Of a stretch of DNA of 64,000 bases, positions 52,690 through 62,056 are shown piece by piece. The notes under the pieces are model-generated. The model searched no databases, had not been told where the DNA came from, and saw only the letters and a program-made list of their open reading frames with translations. The position numbers and the translations under genes were made by a program. Location of the stretch: contig JASDDO010000006.1 of NCBI GenBank assembly GCA_030015575.1, positions 374,626,137-374,690,136 on the forward strand, read 5' to 3'. Position 1 is the stretch's first letter, and every line of letters starts with the position of its first letter. Source of the DNA: Agapanthus africanus (taxonomy: Eukaryota > Streptophyta > Magnoliopsida > Asparagales > Amaryllidaceae).

Positions 52690-55600
52690 TTAAGCGTAGT
52701 ATTTCTTTAGGAAGCGACCGTTTATCGGCCTGAAAGGCCTTTCACCATGCATGTCTATAAGTAGATAGGCCCCACCCTGGTAAACTTTATCTATGATGTA
52801 CGGGCCTTCATAGTTCGGCTCGAATTTTCCCCGCTTGGCGCGATTGGGGATCATAGGCCTTTTGACCACTAGCATGAGTTCGCCTTGGTGGAATGTCCTC
52901 GGTCGGGTCAATCTTTCGTATGAGTGCATCATCTTTGCTTTATAAGCTTCCAGATTTTGTTGCGCTATGAGCCTAGTTTCATCAAGGGCGTCAAGCTCCT
53001 CAAGCCGAAGGTGAGCATTTTCTTCGTCCGTTAGCTCGTGGTGAACTGCCACTCGTAGAGTGGGTAACTCTATCTCGAGAGGGAGTACTGCTTCCGTGCC
53101 GAACACCAACGCGTATGGCGTTGTGTTTGTGGCTGTCTTGAACGTGGTTCGATACGCCCAAAGAGCTTCTTGCAGTCTCTCATGCCAGTCTTTCTTATTT
53201 CGGGACACTGTTTTCTTTATAATTTTCGTCAAGGTCTTGTTGAAGGCCTCGGCGAGACCGTTAGCTCGTGGATTATAGACTGAGGAATATCTCCAGTCTA
53301 TGTTATGCTGCTGTGCGAAGCGGCTGATTTTATGACTTCGGTAGGCTGGCCCGTTATCGGAGATGATCCGCCTCGAAGTTCCAAACTGATATATGACGTG
53401 CGTTTTGAAGAAATGGAGGATATTCTCCGTCTTCACTTCTCTCAATGGTACTGCTTCTGCCCACTTAGAGAAGTAGTCAGTCGTTGCTAGGATGAAACGA
53501 TGTCCTTTAGACGATGCTGGCTCGATGGGGCCGACTATATCAGTCCCCCACATTTCGAATGGCCAGCTAGCTACCATTGGATGTAGCGGATTTGGGTGCT
53601 GGTGGATGAAATCCCCATGAATCTGGCATGAGTGACATTGCTTCGCATATTCGATGCAGTCTTGAATCATCGTGGGCCAATAATAGCCCATCCGTTTGAT
53701 CTTCAACTTCATCTTTGGACCTGCTTGGTGAGAACCGCAGATTCCGTCATGAATTTCCTGAACGACTCTTTCCGATTCGTCCGGTCCTAAGCATCTCAGC
53801 CACAGAGAATCGAATGACCTCTTGTAGAGAGTATCATTGACGAAGGCGAAGGACAGAGCTCGTTTTATGAGTTGATGTCTTGCGGACGCATCTTCGGGCA
53901 TTTGGTGGGACTTGAAGTAGTCTATAAAGACTTCCCTCCAATCCTCAACCTTCTCATGTTCTTTTATTTGCAAGGTCGCTTGTCTAGTCACTCCCTTCTC
54001 TTCGGGTGATTCCGAAGGCATTTCTGCGGGGGCGAGCACCTGACGACTTTGTACCATGATTCTAACGTCATCGAGGTTCTCGTCAGCCATTTCTTTAGCG
54101 AGTTTGGCCAACGCGTCCGCTTTACTGTTATCCGCGCGTGGTATGCTCTCCAAAGTATAGGAGGGAATTTGGGTTAGCAGTTGTTGCACCTTTTCACCGT
54201 ATTTTACTAACTCCGGTTTGCATGTTTGGTAATCGCCGTTTACTTGACTAACGACCAGTTGCGAATCTCCGTATATGAGAAGGTTTTCAATTCCCATGTC
54301 AATGGCGATCTCGAGGCCTGCTATCAGAGCTTCGTATTCGGCTTCGTTGTTTGTCCTCGGTTCCGTCAGGGAGAACGCGTAGCGCATTATCCCTCCTTGT
54401 GGAGTTATAAAGATGAGTCCTACCCCCGATTTGATTATAGGGGTACTTTGTTTGCGCTTCTTCACGGAAGATGCTCCATCAAAATAAAGCTCCCATCGGC
54501 TATTATCACCATCGATCGCATCAAACGCATGTTCGTCCGGAAGATCGCAGTTTAAAGGAGAGTCGGCTGGTATCGGGTGCTCAGCAAGGAAGTCGGCGAT
54601 GGCCTGGCCTTTTACTGCTTTGAGTGGTCGATATGCTATCGAGAACTCCATTAAGAGTAGGGCCCATTTAGCGAGTCGTCCTGTCAATATGGCCTTTGAC
54701 ATTAGATATTTGAGAGGGTCCACCTTTGAAATGAGATAGACTTCATGCGCTAATGCGTAATGTCTAAGCTTTGTTATTGCGAAGATCAACGCCAGGCAAT
54801 GTTTTTCAATGGGGGAATAATTGCTTTCTGCCCCCAGCAGCACTCGACTTAAATAGTAAAGTGCTCTTTCTTTCCCTTGGTCATTCTCTTGTGCCCATAA
54901 TGCGCCCAAAGAACCTTCAAGGGCGGCCGTGTAAAGAATGAGAGGCTTTCCCTTCACTGGAGCAGCCAACACTGGAGGGTTTTGCAGGTACTGTTTAATC
55001 TCGTCTAGTGCGCTTTGGCACTTTTGATCCCAGACGAACGGGGTTCCCTTCTTCATCAGGTGGCTGTAAGGGCGGCACTTTCCTGAGAGGTTGGCTATAA
55101 ATCGTCGTATGTACGCGAGCTTTCCTTGGAGAGACCGCAGCTGTTTGAGAGTTCTCGGCGGAGGCATTCCTATGATTGCCTTGATCTTGGACGGATCTAT
55201 CTCGATACCTCGGTGTCGAACGACGAATCCCAGGAATTTGCCCGAGGAAACCCCGAATGCACACTTCAGAGGGTTCATCTTCAAGTTGTATTGTCGAAGA
55301 CGTTGAAATACGGTCTTCAGATGCTCGAGATGTTCTTCATATGATTTGCTTTTAACAACGAGGTCGTCGATATAGCATTCAACAATTTCGTGTATAAGGT
55401 TATCGAAAATCTTCGTCATGGCCCTTTGGTAGGTTGCACCGGCGTTCTTTAAACCGAAGGGCATCACCTTGTAACAGAATATTCCCAAAGGAGTCCGGAA
55501 AGCCGTATGTTTCTGGTCTTCAGGGTGCATTTTTATTTGATTATATCCTGATGAGCCGTCCATGAATGAGAAAATCTCATGCGTGGACGTATTGTCTATC

Positions 55601-56943
55601 ATTAGTTCGGTGACTGGTACTGGGAAATCATCCTTCGGGCATGCTTTGTTGAGATCCCGAAAGTCCATGCATATGCGCACCGTACCATTTTTCTTCATCA
55701 CTGGGACGATGTTAGCAATCCATTCAGGGTATTGAACCTCTTGGATAAAGCCGGAGTCTATCAGCTTTTTGATTTCCGCGTTGATGCTCATTTCGAGCTC
55801 AAGCCGTATTCTTCTCGGCGCTTGTTTGACCGGCTTGACACTCGGGGATATTGCCATTCTATGTACAGCAACTTCTGGATCAAGTCCCGGCATCTCGGCA
55901 TAGTTCCATGCGAAGCAATCTTTATGCTGTACAAGGACGTCCTTTAATGCAGCCACCTTTTCCTCGGACAGCAGTTCGCTGACGAATGTCGGTCGCGGAT
56001 CGTTTATCATCCCCAACTCAATTTTCTTGAGGTTATCCGCAGTGGTATGTATGCCGTCCTCCAGTTCTTTCGGAGCTGGGGGAAATTCTGAGATCACCTC
56101 ATCATTGCTGTTTTCGAAGCACCAGGAAAGGCTGTCCACATTCTCGGACTCTTCTTTTAATATCGTTATCATACGACAGGTGTGAATTTTCTGCCAATCC
56201 CAATGTGGAACTGGTTCTTCTTTCGTGGCCTTAGGCTCGTGCTTTTGTGGTGGTGCTACCCTCCAGTTGTTGGACAGAGCGAATTTACCAAGCTGATATT
56301 GATCTTCGACCCAATTCTTGAAGGTGAAGCAATCTTCAAGAGGATGACCTACTACTCGATGGTAAAAGCAATAATTTGGGTTGAATACCTCGCCCGCGTG
56401 CTCGGGGTGCTTGGACTCTGGCAGCGTAAGCATTTGATGTTTTAGAGCAAGATCAAATATCTTCCTTGTTTTGTTCCGAGGAAATGAGTATGCTCGACCC
56501 ATTTTCTTCATGAGGGCTAAGTCAGTAACGCTCGACTTTCGGATACGTGGTTTCTTAGCTCTGCCTTGTGTTTGTTGAGCGTCTTTTCTGTCCTCTGACT
56601 TGTTTTTGCTTTCGCGTCGAACCTTTTTTGTAGCAGGTTGACAAGGAGCGGCCTTTTCATCCTTCACGGCCTGTCGGAGAAGGCGTTGCGTCTTGGCTTT
56701 CTCATAGATGGCCGTCTCGCGATTGTGGTCATCTCGGACTTTTTGACCAGCTTCCCTTATAAGCCTGTCCATTTGTTCTTCAAATGATGGACCGGGCACT
56801 TTTTCATCAGGAACTTTTACTGGCTTAGGATTAGCGTCCTCCCATTGAGCGTCCGCATCTTCATCGAAGTCATACATGACATAACAGCTACTTACTAGCT
56901 CTCGTTTCTTTATCCGGATGTACCCAAGCCCTTTTGTTTCCAT
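52690..56943 (-). CDS. Tat/Ogre-like pol: RT, RNase H, second RNase H, integrase
   Basis: 1417 residues, no internal stops. Domains: a CHHC zinc module (C192, H195, H200, C205); RT about 390-575 with D462 (FMDGSSGYNQ) and YIDD 524-527; a gypsy RNase H about 665-790 lacking its first catalytic aspartate (LYTAALEG); a second, archaeal-type RNase H 818-948 (D822, E869, D893, D943), the hallmark of the Tat clade; and integrase with H1065, H1072, C1103, C1106 and catalytic D1135, D1196, E1232 (D-35-E). The C-terminus is GPYIIDKVYQGGAYL...FLKKYYA. It would copy the RNA and insert the cDNA. The frame is open upstream to 57036, where a TAG separates it from gag-protease; residue 1 is simply the first ATG. 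All main catalytic residues are present. Confidence 0.92.
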   Translation of the reverse strand: METKGLGYIRIKKRELVSSCYVMYDFDEDADAQWEDANPKPVKVPDEKVPGPSFEEQMDRLIREAGQKVRDDHNRETAIYEKAKTQRLLRQAVKDEKAAPCQPATKKVRRESKNKSEDRKDAQQTQGRAKKPRIRKSSVTDLALMKKMGRAYSFPRNKTRKIFDLALKHQMLTLPESKHPEHAGEVFNPNYCFYHRVVGHPLEDCFTFKNWVEDQYQLGKFALSNNWRVAPPQKHEPKATKEEPVPHWDWQKIHTCRMITILKEESENVDSLSWCFENSNDEVISEFPPAPKELEDGIHTTADNLKKIELGMINDPRPTFVSELLSEEKVAALKDVLVQHKDCFAWNYAEMPGLDPEVAVHRMAISPSVKPVKQAPRRIRLELEMSINAEIKKLIDSGFIQEVQYPEWIANIVPVMKKNGTVRICMDFRDLNKACPKDDFPVPVTELMIDNTSTHEIFSFMDGSSGYNQIKMHPEDQKHTAFRTPLGIFCYKVMPFGLKNAGATYQRAMTKIFDNLIHEIVECYIDDLVVKSKSYEEHLEHLKTVFQRLRQYNLKMNPLKCAFGVSSGKFLGFVVRHRGIEIDPSKIKAIIGMPPPRTLKQLRSLQGKLAYIRRFIANLSGKCRPYSHLMKKGTPFVWDQKCQSALDEIKQYLQNPPVLAAPVKGKPLILYTAALEGSLGALWAQENDQGKERALYYLSRVLLGAESNYSPIEKHCLALIFAITKLRHYALAHEVYLISKVDPLKYLMSKAILTGRLAKWALLLMEFSIAYRPLKAVKGQAIADFLAEHPIPADSPLNCDLPDEHAFDAIDGDNSRWELYFDGASSVKKRKQSTPIIKSGVGLIFITPQGGIMRYAFSLTEPRTNNEAEYEALIAGLEIAIDMGIENLLIYGDSQLVVSQVNGDYQTCKPELVKYGEKVQQLLTQIPSYTLESIPRADNSKADALAKLAKEMADENLDDVRIMVQSRQVLAPAEMPSESPEEKGVTRQATLQIKEHEKVEDWREVFIDYFKSHQMPEDASARHQLIKRALSFAFVNDTLYKRSFDSLWLRCLGPDESERVVQEIHDGICGSHQAGPKMKLKIKRMGYYWPTMIQDCIEYAKQCHSCQIHGDFIHQHPNPLHPMVASWPFEMWGTDIVGPIEPASSKGHRFILATTDYFSKWAEAVPLREVKTENILHFFKTHVIYQFGTSRRIISDNGPAYRSHKISRFAQQHNIDWRYSSVYNPRANGLAEAFNKTLTKIIKKTVSRNKKDWHERLQEALWAYRTTFKTATNTTPYALVFGTEAVLPLEIELPTLRVAVHHELTDEENAHLRLEELDALDETRLIAQQNLEAYKAKMMHSYERLTRPRTFHQGELMLVVKRPMIPNRAKRGKFEPNYEGPYIIDKVYQGGAYLLIDMHGERPFRPINGRFLKKYYA

Positions 56944-57036
56944 TCTCCCGTTAGGCAGTTTGCGTTGGGTCCCGGGAACATTCCAGACCCTGTCATAGAA
57001 TTTGGCCTCTCTAACGGTCTGTCTGAAGGATATCCC

Positions 57037-57285
57037 CTACCATTTCAGCAGTTTCTTCAAACCTTCGGTATAATATCTGGGAAGACGGATAGGCTGAAGC
57101 CTGTCGAGCGTGGGATCCACGCCATGCCAAACTTCTTTTTCCACCTTGTTTTCTTCAGAACGGTAGAATAGGATTGCCTTCACGTTTTCTCGCCTGGGAG
57201 GGATATAGAATGTCCGCAGCTCTTCTATACTGTAGATATTAAGTGCGTTCAGTTCTTTATGATGTTTAGGCGGCACCATGGCGAC
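57037..57285 (-). CDS. gag-pol linker segment between two in-frame stops
   Basis: An 80-residue stretch in the same frame as gag and pol, bounded by TAA (57288-57286) and TAG (57039-57037). It reads PPKHHKELNALNIYSIEELR and later LFYRSEENKVEKEVWHG. Both stops could be single C-to-T changes of glutamine codons. It most likely belongs to one long polyprotein, between protease and RT. No catalytic motif is visible. Confidence 0.6.
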   Translation of the reverse strand, partial: VAMVPPKHHKELNALNIYSIEELRTFYIPPRRENVKAILFYRSEENKVEKEVWHGVDPTLDRLQPIRLPRYYTEGLKKLLKW

Positions 57286-60200
57286 TTACAGACTTTGCTC
57301 TTCGTCAGCGGAAGCTTTTATTGAAGGTCGAGCAGAGAATACGACATGGACCTCATCCTCCGAGTCACTACCAAAGACCAATGTAGGAGTGGACGGTCCT
57401 GGCTTGTTATGTTGGGGCGGGCCCGAATAAACGATCTCCTCTTCTTCCTCGGTATCACTGCCGAAGACAGGGATGGTGGCGTTAGTTTTATTTTCCGGCT
57501 TGTGACACTTCTCCGTGTCTTCGAAATCCAGCAAAAAGTATTTGGCATCTTCGTATTTGCGGACCTCGTTCACAGAGAACGGGTTCAGTTCTCCCGTCAC
57601 GGTATATTCGAAACCATCCTTAAAATACTTCATATACTGATGTTGTGTAGAAGGGATGATGTTGTACTCGTGTAACCATGGTCGGCCGAGCAAAGCGTTG
57701 TAGCATGTCTTGGCATCTATGACGTGGAACTTAATGTCCGTGACGAGTAATCCGAAGCGTAGCGTTAGTATCACAGATCCAAGAGTCTTTGACGATTGGG
57801 AGTCGAACCCAAATATCGTGATCTTGTCCCAAGCAAGGTGCTGGACGCTCATGCAGATTTCCTTCAACACCCGCACGTTGAGTAGGTTAACAGACGACCT
57901 GTTATCGATCAGAATCTTGTCTATCTTTATATCATGGCAGTATCCCGAAACATAGAGAGGGCGATTGTGTTCGCAAGTCCCAAGTAGAAGGTCCTCATCG
58001 CCAAAGGTAACATCAGCCGTGTGTACTTCCTCCAACTCATCCTTCATCTTTTCCTCGGCCAGGCATGCTTGGAATTGTTCTGGCTCTTGTAAGGCTTTAA
58101 TCAAAGAATCCTTCGCCTCTTTTGATAGCAACAGGGCATCGAGAATGCTGAGTTGTGAGGGTAGCTTCCTCAGATGTGCCAAGACATTGTAATCCACTTT
58201 ATTCCTCTTTGGCAGGTTCTTGGCGGTTAACTCTTCCGCAACTCGATCATCCAAGGCGATGTCTTCAGAGGCCTTCTCTTTCCCTTTGTCTTTCTTGTTT
58301 AAGGGTCCGAGATTCTTTTCGGGTAACGTCCGGTTGCGTAGCTGTATATTCTCGCAAGCCTTTGGTCCTTCTTCTTTTCCCGAAGTGGATTCTTTAAAGA
58401 GGGGGCCAAGCTCTAGCTCCTCATCAGAATCGCTCCCAAATACAGGTACTTGTGATTCCCCGGCATCAATCATGCAACAACCACTGCTAGTTTTATCAAG
58501 CACTTTGTTTATTCCGTTCTGCTCTCGGCGGGCTTTGCGCTTTTCCCGCTTAAACTGTTGCCGATGAGTAACATATCCTTGCCACCACTTACCGAAAGCT
58601 TTGCACTCTTCGGTGGGATGCGACACCTTCCGATGGTACAAGCAATAGGAGGGGTGGTTTTCCATTTCACCCGTAATGTTTTTCTCGGAGGGTGGTAGCT
58701 TTATACCCATTGACACAGCCTTAGCGAATCTCTTCTTTATCTTGAACTTGATTTTATCTGTGGTGGGTGTATTTTGTTCTAGCGGGAGTACCGCAATTCT
58801 TTCGCCAAGGCGCTGGCGTTTGGCCTTTTCGAATATAACCGCTTCGTTATCCCGATCAGCTTTGCCCTTTAAAAACGCCTGATTTAGGAATGCATCAATC
58901 GCTTCATCCAACGGCTCCAGGATTTTTAGTGTAGGCTCTGCCCCCAGCTTTTCAGCGCGAGGAGTCTCCTCATCGCTTGTGGACAAATGGGAAATCACAT
59001 GGCAACTTGCTACATGTTCCTCAGATTCATTTGACGAACTACCTCCCTCATCTTCTGCTTGGAAGACGTGGTTGAGGAACTCTTGCAATGTAACGGGAGT
59101 CCGTGCCTTCTGGTTGTATTCTTCCAGCGCGTCAATTTGCTTTTGCAAGTCCGTGCGCCTATCGCTAGGCTTCACCGGTTTCTTGGCCTTCTTCTTTTTC
59201 TTCGAAGACTTTGACGACTGGCTACTAGTGCTTGAACCCCCATCATTGGTCTTTGGAGTTGGACGTGGCTTTAACATCCCCTCAACGACCTGCGGTTCCA
59301 ATGGGCTTTTCCATTTGATCGCCGGACATGTCCGAAGATCATTTAGCATCCTCTTCGTTTTTGATGATAATACAACCTCCCACGGAGTTTCTTCAATGAC
59401 AGAGCATGTTGCCCCCGGCGTATTCGTCCCTTTAGAGGTGTGGGGCTGCGGGGGATTCACCTTCCATTTGTCAGATAACGCAAATTTTCCCTGTCTATAC
59501 TGGTTTTCAAGCCAATTTTTGAAAACGTAACAGTCCTCAATCGGATGGCCTAGCACTCGATGATAGGGGCAGTAATTAGGTTCGTTGACGTCACTTGGTT
59601 GCAACGGACGTTTTGGATCTGGTAGATTTATGAGTCTGTTGCGAAATGCCAGCTCGAATAACCTCTTCGTTTTATCGCGGGGAAAGGAATAAGGACGTCC
59701 CATCCTATCCTCAAGGGGTACGTAAGGGCGCGTATTGTTTGGACGAGCAACCGGCTTCAAGTCGTTCGGTTGTTGTTGAGCATTAGCGACAATGATCGCT
59801 TTTCCCTTTCCTTTGTCAGTTCGGGAATCTGGCTTTGGGAGAGGGTGTTTATGACCCATCTGGTCCATTTGCGCTAGTTTGTCAATCAAAGCCTGGAAGG
59901 AAGTCGGCTTGAAAAACATCATAAACTGTGAGATGGTTGCCTGTGGATCAAGGGTTCCAACAAACATTCCCACCGCAGGGGCTTCTTCTATGCGCTGCTC
60001 ACACTTTGACCATAGATTACGCCACCGTATAGCGTACTGAACCCATGTCTCGCCGGGTTTTACCCTAGCGTTAATCAGTGCCGTCATCGGGGTATGTTCA
60101 CTGGCACTTGCAAAGCGTTGGGTAAACAGCAGCTCCATCTCCGCGAAGGTTTTAATAGAATCATTAGGGAGTTCAGAGTACCACTCGAACGCCATATCTG

Positions 60201-60375
60201 ATAGACTTCCGACAAACTGGCGGAGCAAAAGCTTGTCATCGCCGCCGGTGTTACCGCAAAGCGCCCTGAACTGGGCGACATGCTGATGGGGATTGCCAGT
60301 CCCTTTGTAGACATGAAACTTGGGAATTGTGTAACCCGGCGGGTACTTGATTTGGTCATACCAGCCTGGATATGG
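57286..60375 (-). CDS. Tat/Ogre-like gag and aspartic protease
   Basis: Open frame from just after a TGA (60378-60376) to TAA (57286). No ATG is needed if the upstream ORF reads through. It opens with the gag entry PYPGWYDQIKYPPGYTIPKF and the gag core (LLRQFVGSLSDMAFEWYSEL, FTQRFA, ETWVQYAIRWRNL). Numbering from the TTG at 60228, it has two CHHC modules (C220/H223/H228/C233 and C529/H532/H537/C542), a lysine-rich linker and three acidic VFGSD(S/T)(D/E)E motifs. The protease is at about 740-850 (KILIDNRSSVNLL, YNALLGRPWLHEYNIIPS). The catalytic loop reads D-N-R; the usual form is D-x-G, so the protease is probably damaged. Gag forms the particle. Confidence 0.88.
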   Translation of the reverse strand, partial: PYPGWYDQIKYPPGYTIPKFHVYKGTGNPHQHVAQFRALCGNTGGDDKLLLRQFVGSLSDMAFEWYSELPNDSIKTFAEMELLFTQRFASASEHTPMTALINARVKPGETWVQYAIRWRNLWSKCEQRIEEAPAVGMFVGTLDPQATISQFMMFFKPTSFQALIDKLAQMDQMGHKHPLPKPDSRTDKGKGKAIIVANAQQQPNDLKPVARPNNTRPYVPLEDRMGRPYSFPRDKTKRLFELAFRNRLINLPDPKRPLQPSDVNEPNYCPYHRVLGHPIEDCYVFKNWLENQYRQGKFALSDKWKVNPPQPHTSKGTNTPGATCSVIEETPWEVVLSSKTKRMLNDLRTCPAIKWKSPLEPQVVEGMLKPRPTPKTNDGGSSTSSQSSKSSKKKKKAKKPVKPSDRRTDLQKQIDALEEYNQKARTPVTLQEFLNHVFQAEDEGGSSSNESEEHVASCHVISHLSTSDEETPRAEKLGAEPTLKILEPLDEAIDAFLNQAFLKGKADRDNEAVIFEKAKRQRLGERIAVLPLEQNTPTTDKIKFKIKKRFAKAVSMGIKLPPSEKNITGEMENHPSYCLYHRKVSHPTEECKAFGKWWQGYVTHRQQFKREKRKARREQNGINKVLDKTSSGCCMIDAGESQVPVFGSDSDEELELGPLFKESTSGKEEGPKACENIQLRNRTLPEKNLGPLNKKDKGKEKASEDIALDDRVAEELTAKNLPKRNKVDYNVLAHLRKLPSQLSILDALLLSKEAKDSLIKALQEPEQFQACLAEEKMKDELEEVHTADVTFGDEDLLLGTCEHNRPLYVSGYCHDIKIDKILIDNRSSVNLLNVRVLKEICMSVQHLAWDKITIFGFDSQSSKTLGSVILTLRFGLLVTDIKFHVIDAKTCYNALLGRPWLHEYNIIPSTQHQYMKYFKDGFEYTVTGELNPFSVNEVRKYEDAKYFLLDFEDTEKCHKPENKTNATIPVFGSDTEEEEEIVYSGPPQHNKPGPSTPTLVFGSDSEDEVHVVFSARPSIKASADEEQSL

Positions 60376-61971
60376 TCACCCCGTTTTTACGACGTGGCCG
60401 GCTGCTTCGGCCGCATGATGAACCTTTATTTGCTGGGCTATGTATTCGTCCAGATCAGTCTTAGAGATTGTATCCTCTTTAGCTGTTAATAGAGCGGGCT
60501 GCGGATTTAATGTATCTCCCTTATCATCTCCAAGGACGGTTAGGGGTTCTTCAGCGGGAGGATCTTGTTGTATCATCATCCCTATCATGTCTTGGAAGAG
60601 GAGGCCCATTCGCTGTATGTTGGCCGCTTGTTCAGCAGCCTCTTTGTCCCTCTTTTCCAGTACTCGGCGAAGGAACTCGGCGTCGGTCTCTTCCTCCTGG
60701 CGCTCATCTAAGGACGCCTCAGGGTTCTCTTTTGGCCCAGTGAGTGCAGCCATTGTGGTCATCATCTCCTGGAGCTTTTGTTGCTGCTCCTGAGCCTTGG
60801 TCACTGATCGGGTGAGCGGTCGGTGACCCGTAGAAGTACGGCTTTCTTCCTTTCCAGAAGCCATATAAATCGTATGAACTGTTATGCCCCCTGACATTGG
60901 AGGTTTAGGTTCACCGCCTTTAAACTTTGCCGCTGACGCGGGAGCTTTCTCTGGCCTCCTTCTTTTGTGGGCCATCGAGGTTGAAGGAGCCGTTAAAATG
61001 GGCCTGCTAGCAATTGTTGCCCCCTGCTGTTTAACGGGGCGGGTTTTGTCCTTTTCCATCTTTGCCTTTTTCTGGCGATGAAAGTGATCTGGGTCAATCA
61101 CAGAGTCTTGAACCCTCCGCCAAACCTTGTATATCTTTGACGATAGCCGTTGAGGGGGCTGTTCTTGTTTTGTTTCTGGAACTCTCTCCGCAGGTGGAGG
61201 AGATCTTTTCAAGGTAGCGGTTGGAGAGTTCTTATGCACTCTCCTCAGTAGTTCAAAGCTGTTCCCAGTTGGAACAGCAGCGTTGACTTCCACCATTGGA
61301 GCGGGTGGAGTTATCCCTGAGGGGGAGTTGCCCCCTGCTTTCCTCACTCGTCGCCAATGGCGACGTCGCGCACGACGAGCCGTTGGGACTGGCTCGGAAA
61401 TCGAGATGGTTTCTTGTTGCCCCCTGTTTGAGTGTGGGGTAACTGCCGATGTCAGCCTGTCGAAGACTGATGCCTTTTGACCAGCTGTGGGAGGAGTGGG
61501 AACCGTCAATCTTGTGAAGACCGACTCTCTGATAGGAGAGGCCGCTTTAACGTCTTCCGAAGCATCGGCCGTTGCCCTCTTTGGGACGGCCACTTTATAG
61601 TTCTGACCTAGCCTGGTGAAAACGGAGGCTGTCGGTTTAGTAGCGGGCGACCCGTTGACAGAGGCTGTCGAAACAGTGAGCCGGTTGAAGACCGACTTTT
61701 TACCCACTTCCGGCGCAGGTATTAGTGCAGAAAAGCTTGCAGGTGGGATCATAGTCCCGAAGAACAAGCCGGTGGTGGCTTGGGTCACCTGGTCTACCGG
61801 CAGAGTAAGGAAGGAAGCCGCTTGGGGCCCATATGCTACGCCTCCCGGTGAGGTGGAGCGTCCGTTGCAGCGGCATTTCGAGCAGTTGGTGCAGCTAGAG
61901 GCCATTGAATCTTGAATTCTGCGCCAGGTAAAAGACCAAATCTTAGTAACTTGAAATCCGAAGACAACCAT
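60376..61971 (-). CDS. N-terminal gag ORF of the giant element
   Basis: 531 residues from ATG 61971 to TGA 60376, in the same frame as the following gag-protease region. A second ATG at residue 23 opens a cysteine-rich start (SCTNCSKCRC). The protein is basic and low in order. It has a repeated motif SVF-x-RL (KSVFNRL, ASVFTRL, ESVFTRL, ASVFDRL) and two WRR(I/V)QDS motifs, then a coiled-coil-like region (RQEEETDAEFLRRVLEKRDKEAAEQ). It starts 63 bp after the PBS. The TGA may be a point mutation of CGA. It would be the N-terminal part of Gag or, if the stop is genuine, a separate ORF1-like protein; I cannot decide. Confidence 0.8.
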   Translation of the reverse strand: MVVFGFQVTKIWSFTWRRIQDSMASSCTNCSKCRCNGRSTSPGGVAYGPQAASFLTLPVDQVTQATTGLFFGTMIPPASFSALIPAPEVGKKSVFNRLTVSTASVNGSPATKPTASVFTRLGQNYKVAVPKRATADASEDVKAASPIRESVFTRLTVPTPPTAGQKASVFDRLTSAVTPHSNRGQQETISISEPVPTARRARRRHWRRVRKAGGNSPSGITPPAPMVEVNAAVPTGNSFELLRRVHKNSPTATLKRSPPPAERVPETKQEQPPQRLSSKIYKVWRRVQDSVIDPDHFHRQKKAKMEKDKTRPVKQQGATIASRPILTAPSTSMAHKRRRPEKAPASAAKFKGGEPKPPMSGGITVHTIYMASGKEESRTSTGHRPLTRSVTKAQEQQQKLQEMMTTMAALTGPKENPEASLDERQEEETDAEFLRRVLEKRDKEAAEQAANIQRMGLLFQDMIGMMIQQDPPAEEPLTVLGDDKGDTLNPQPALLTAKEDTISKTDLDEYIAQQIKVHHAAEAAGHVVKTG

Positions 61972-62033
61972 TTAACGAACCGCGATTGGTTCGCGAAGAC
62001 GACACACGAAGTGTGGAGTGGAAAGAGGAAGAG

Positions 62034-62051
62034 GTCCCACCGGGCGTGCCA
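62034..62051 (-). other. primer binding site of the giant element
   Basis: Minus-strand TGGCACGCCCGGTGGGAC, five bases (GATTC) after the LTR end. It starts with TGG, as expected for pairing with a tRNA 3' CCA end. I could not assign the tRNA with certainty. Confidence 0.7.
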
Positions 62052-62056
62052 GAATC

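Noticed and set aside
57284..57289. GTAAGT at the end of gag-protease as an Ogre-type intron donor
   Set aside because: Gag, linker and pol are in the same frame without splicing, and I saw no matching acceptor before RT; a point-mutated stop codon is simpler.
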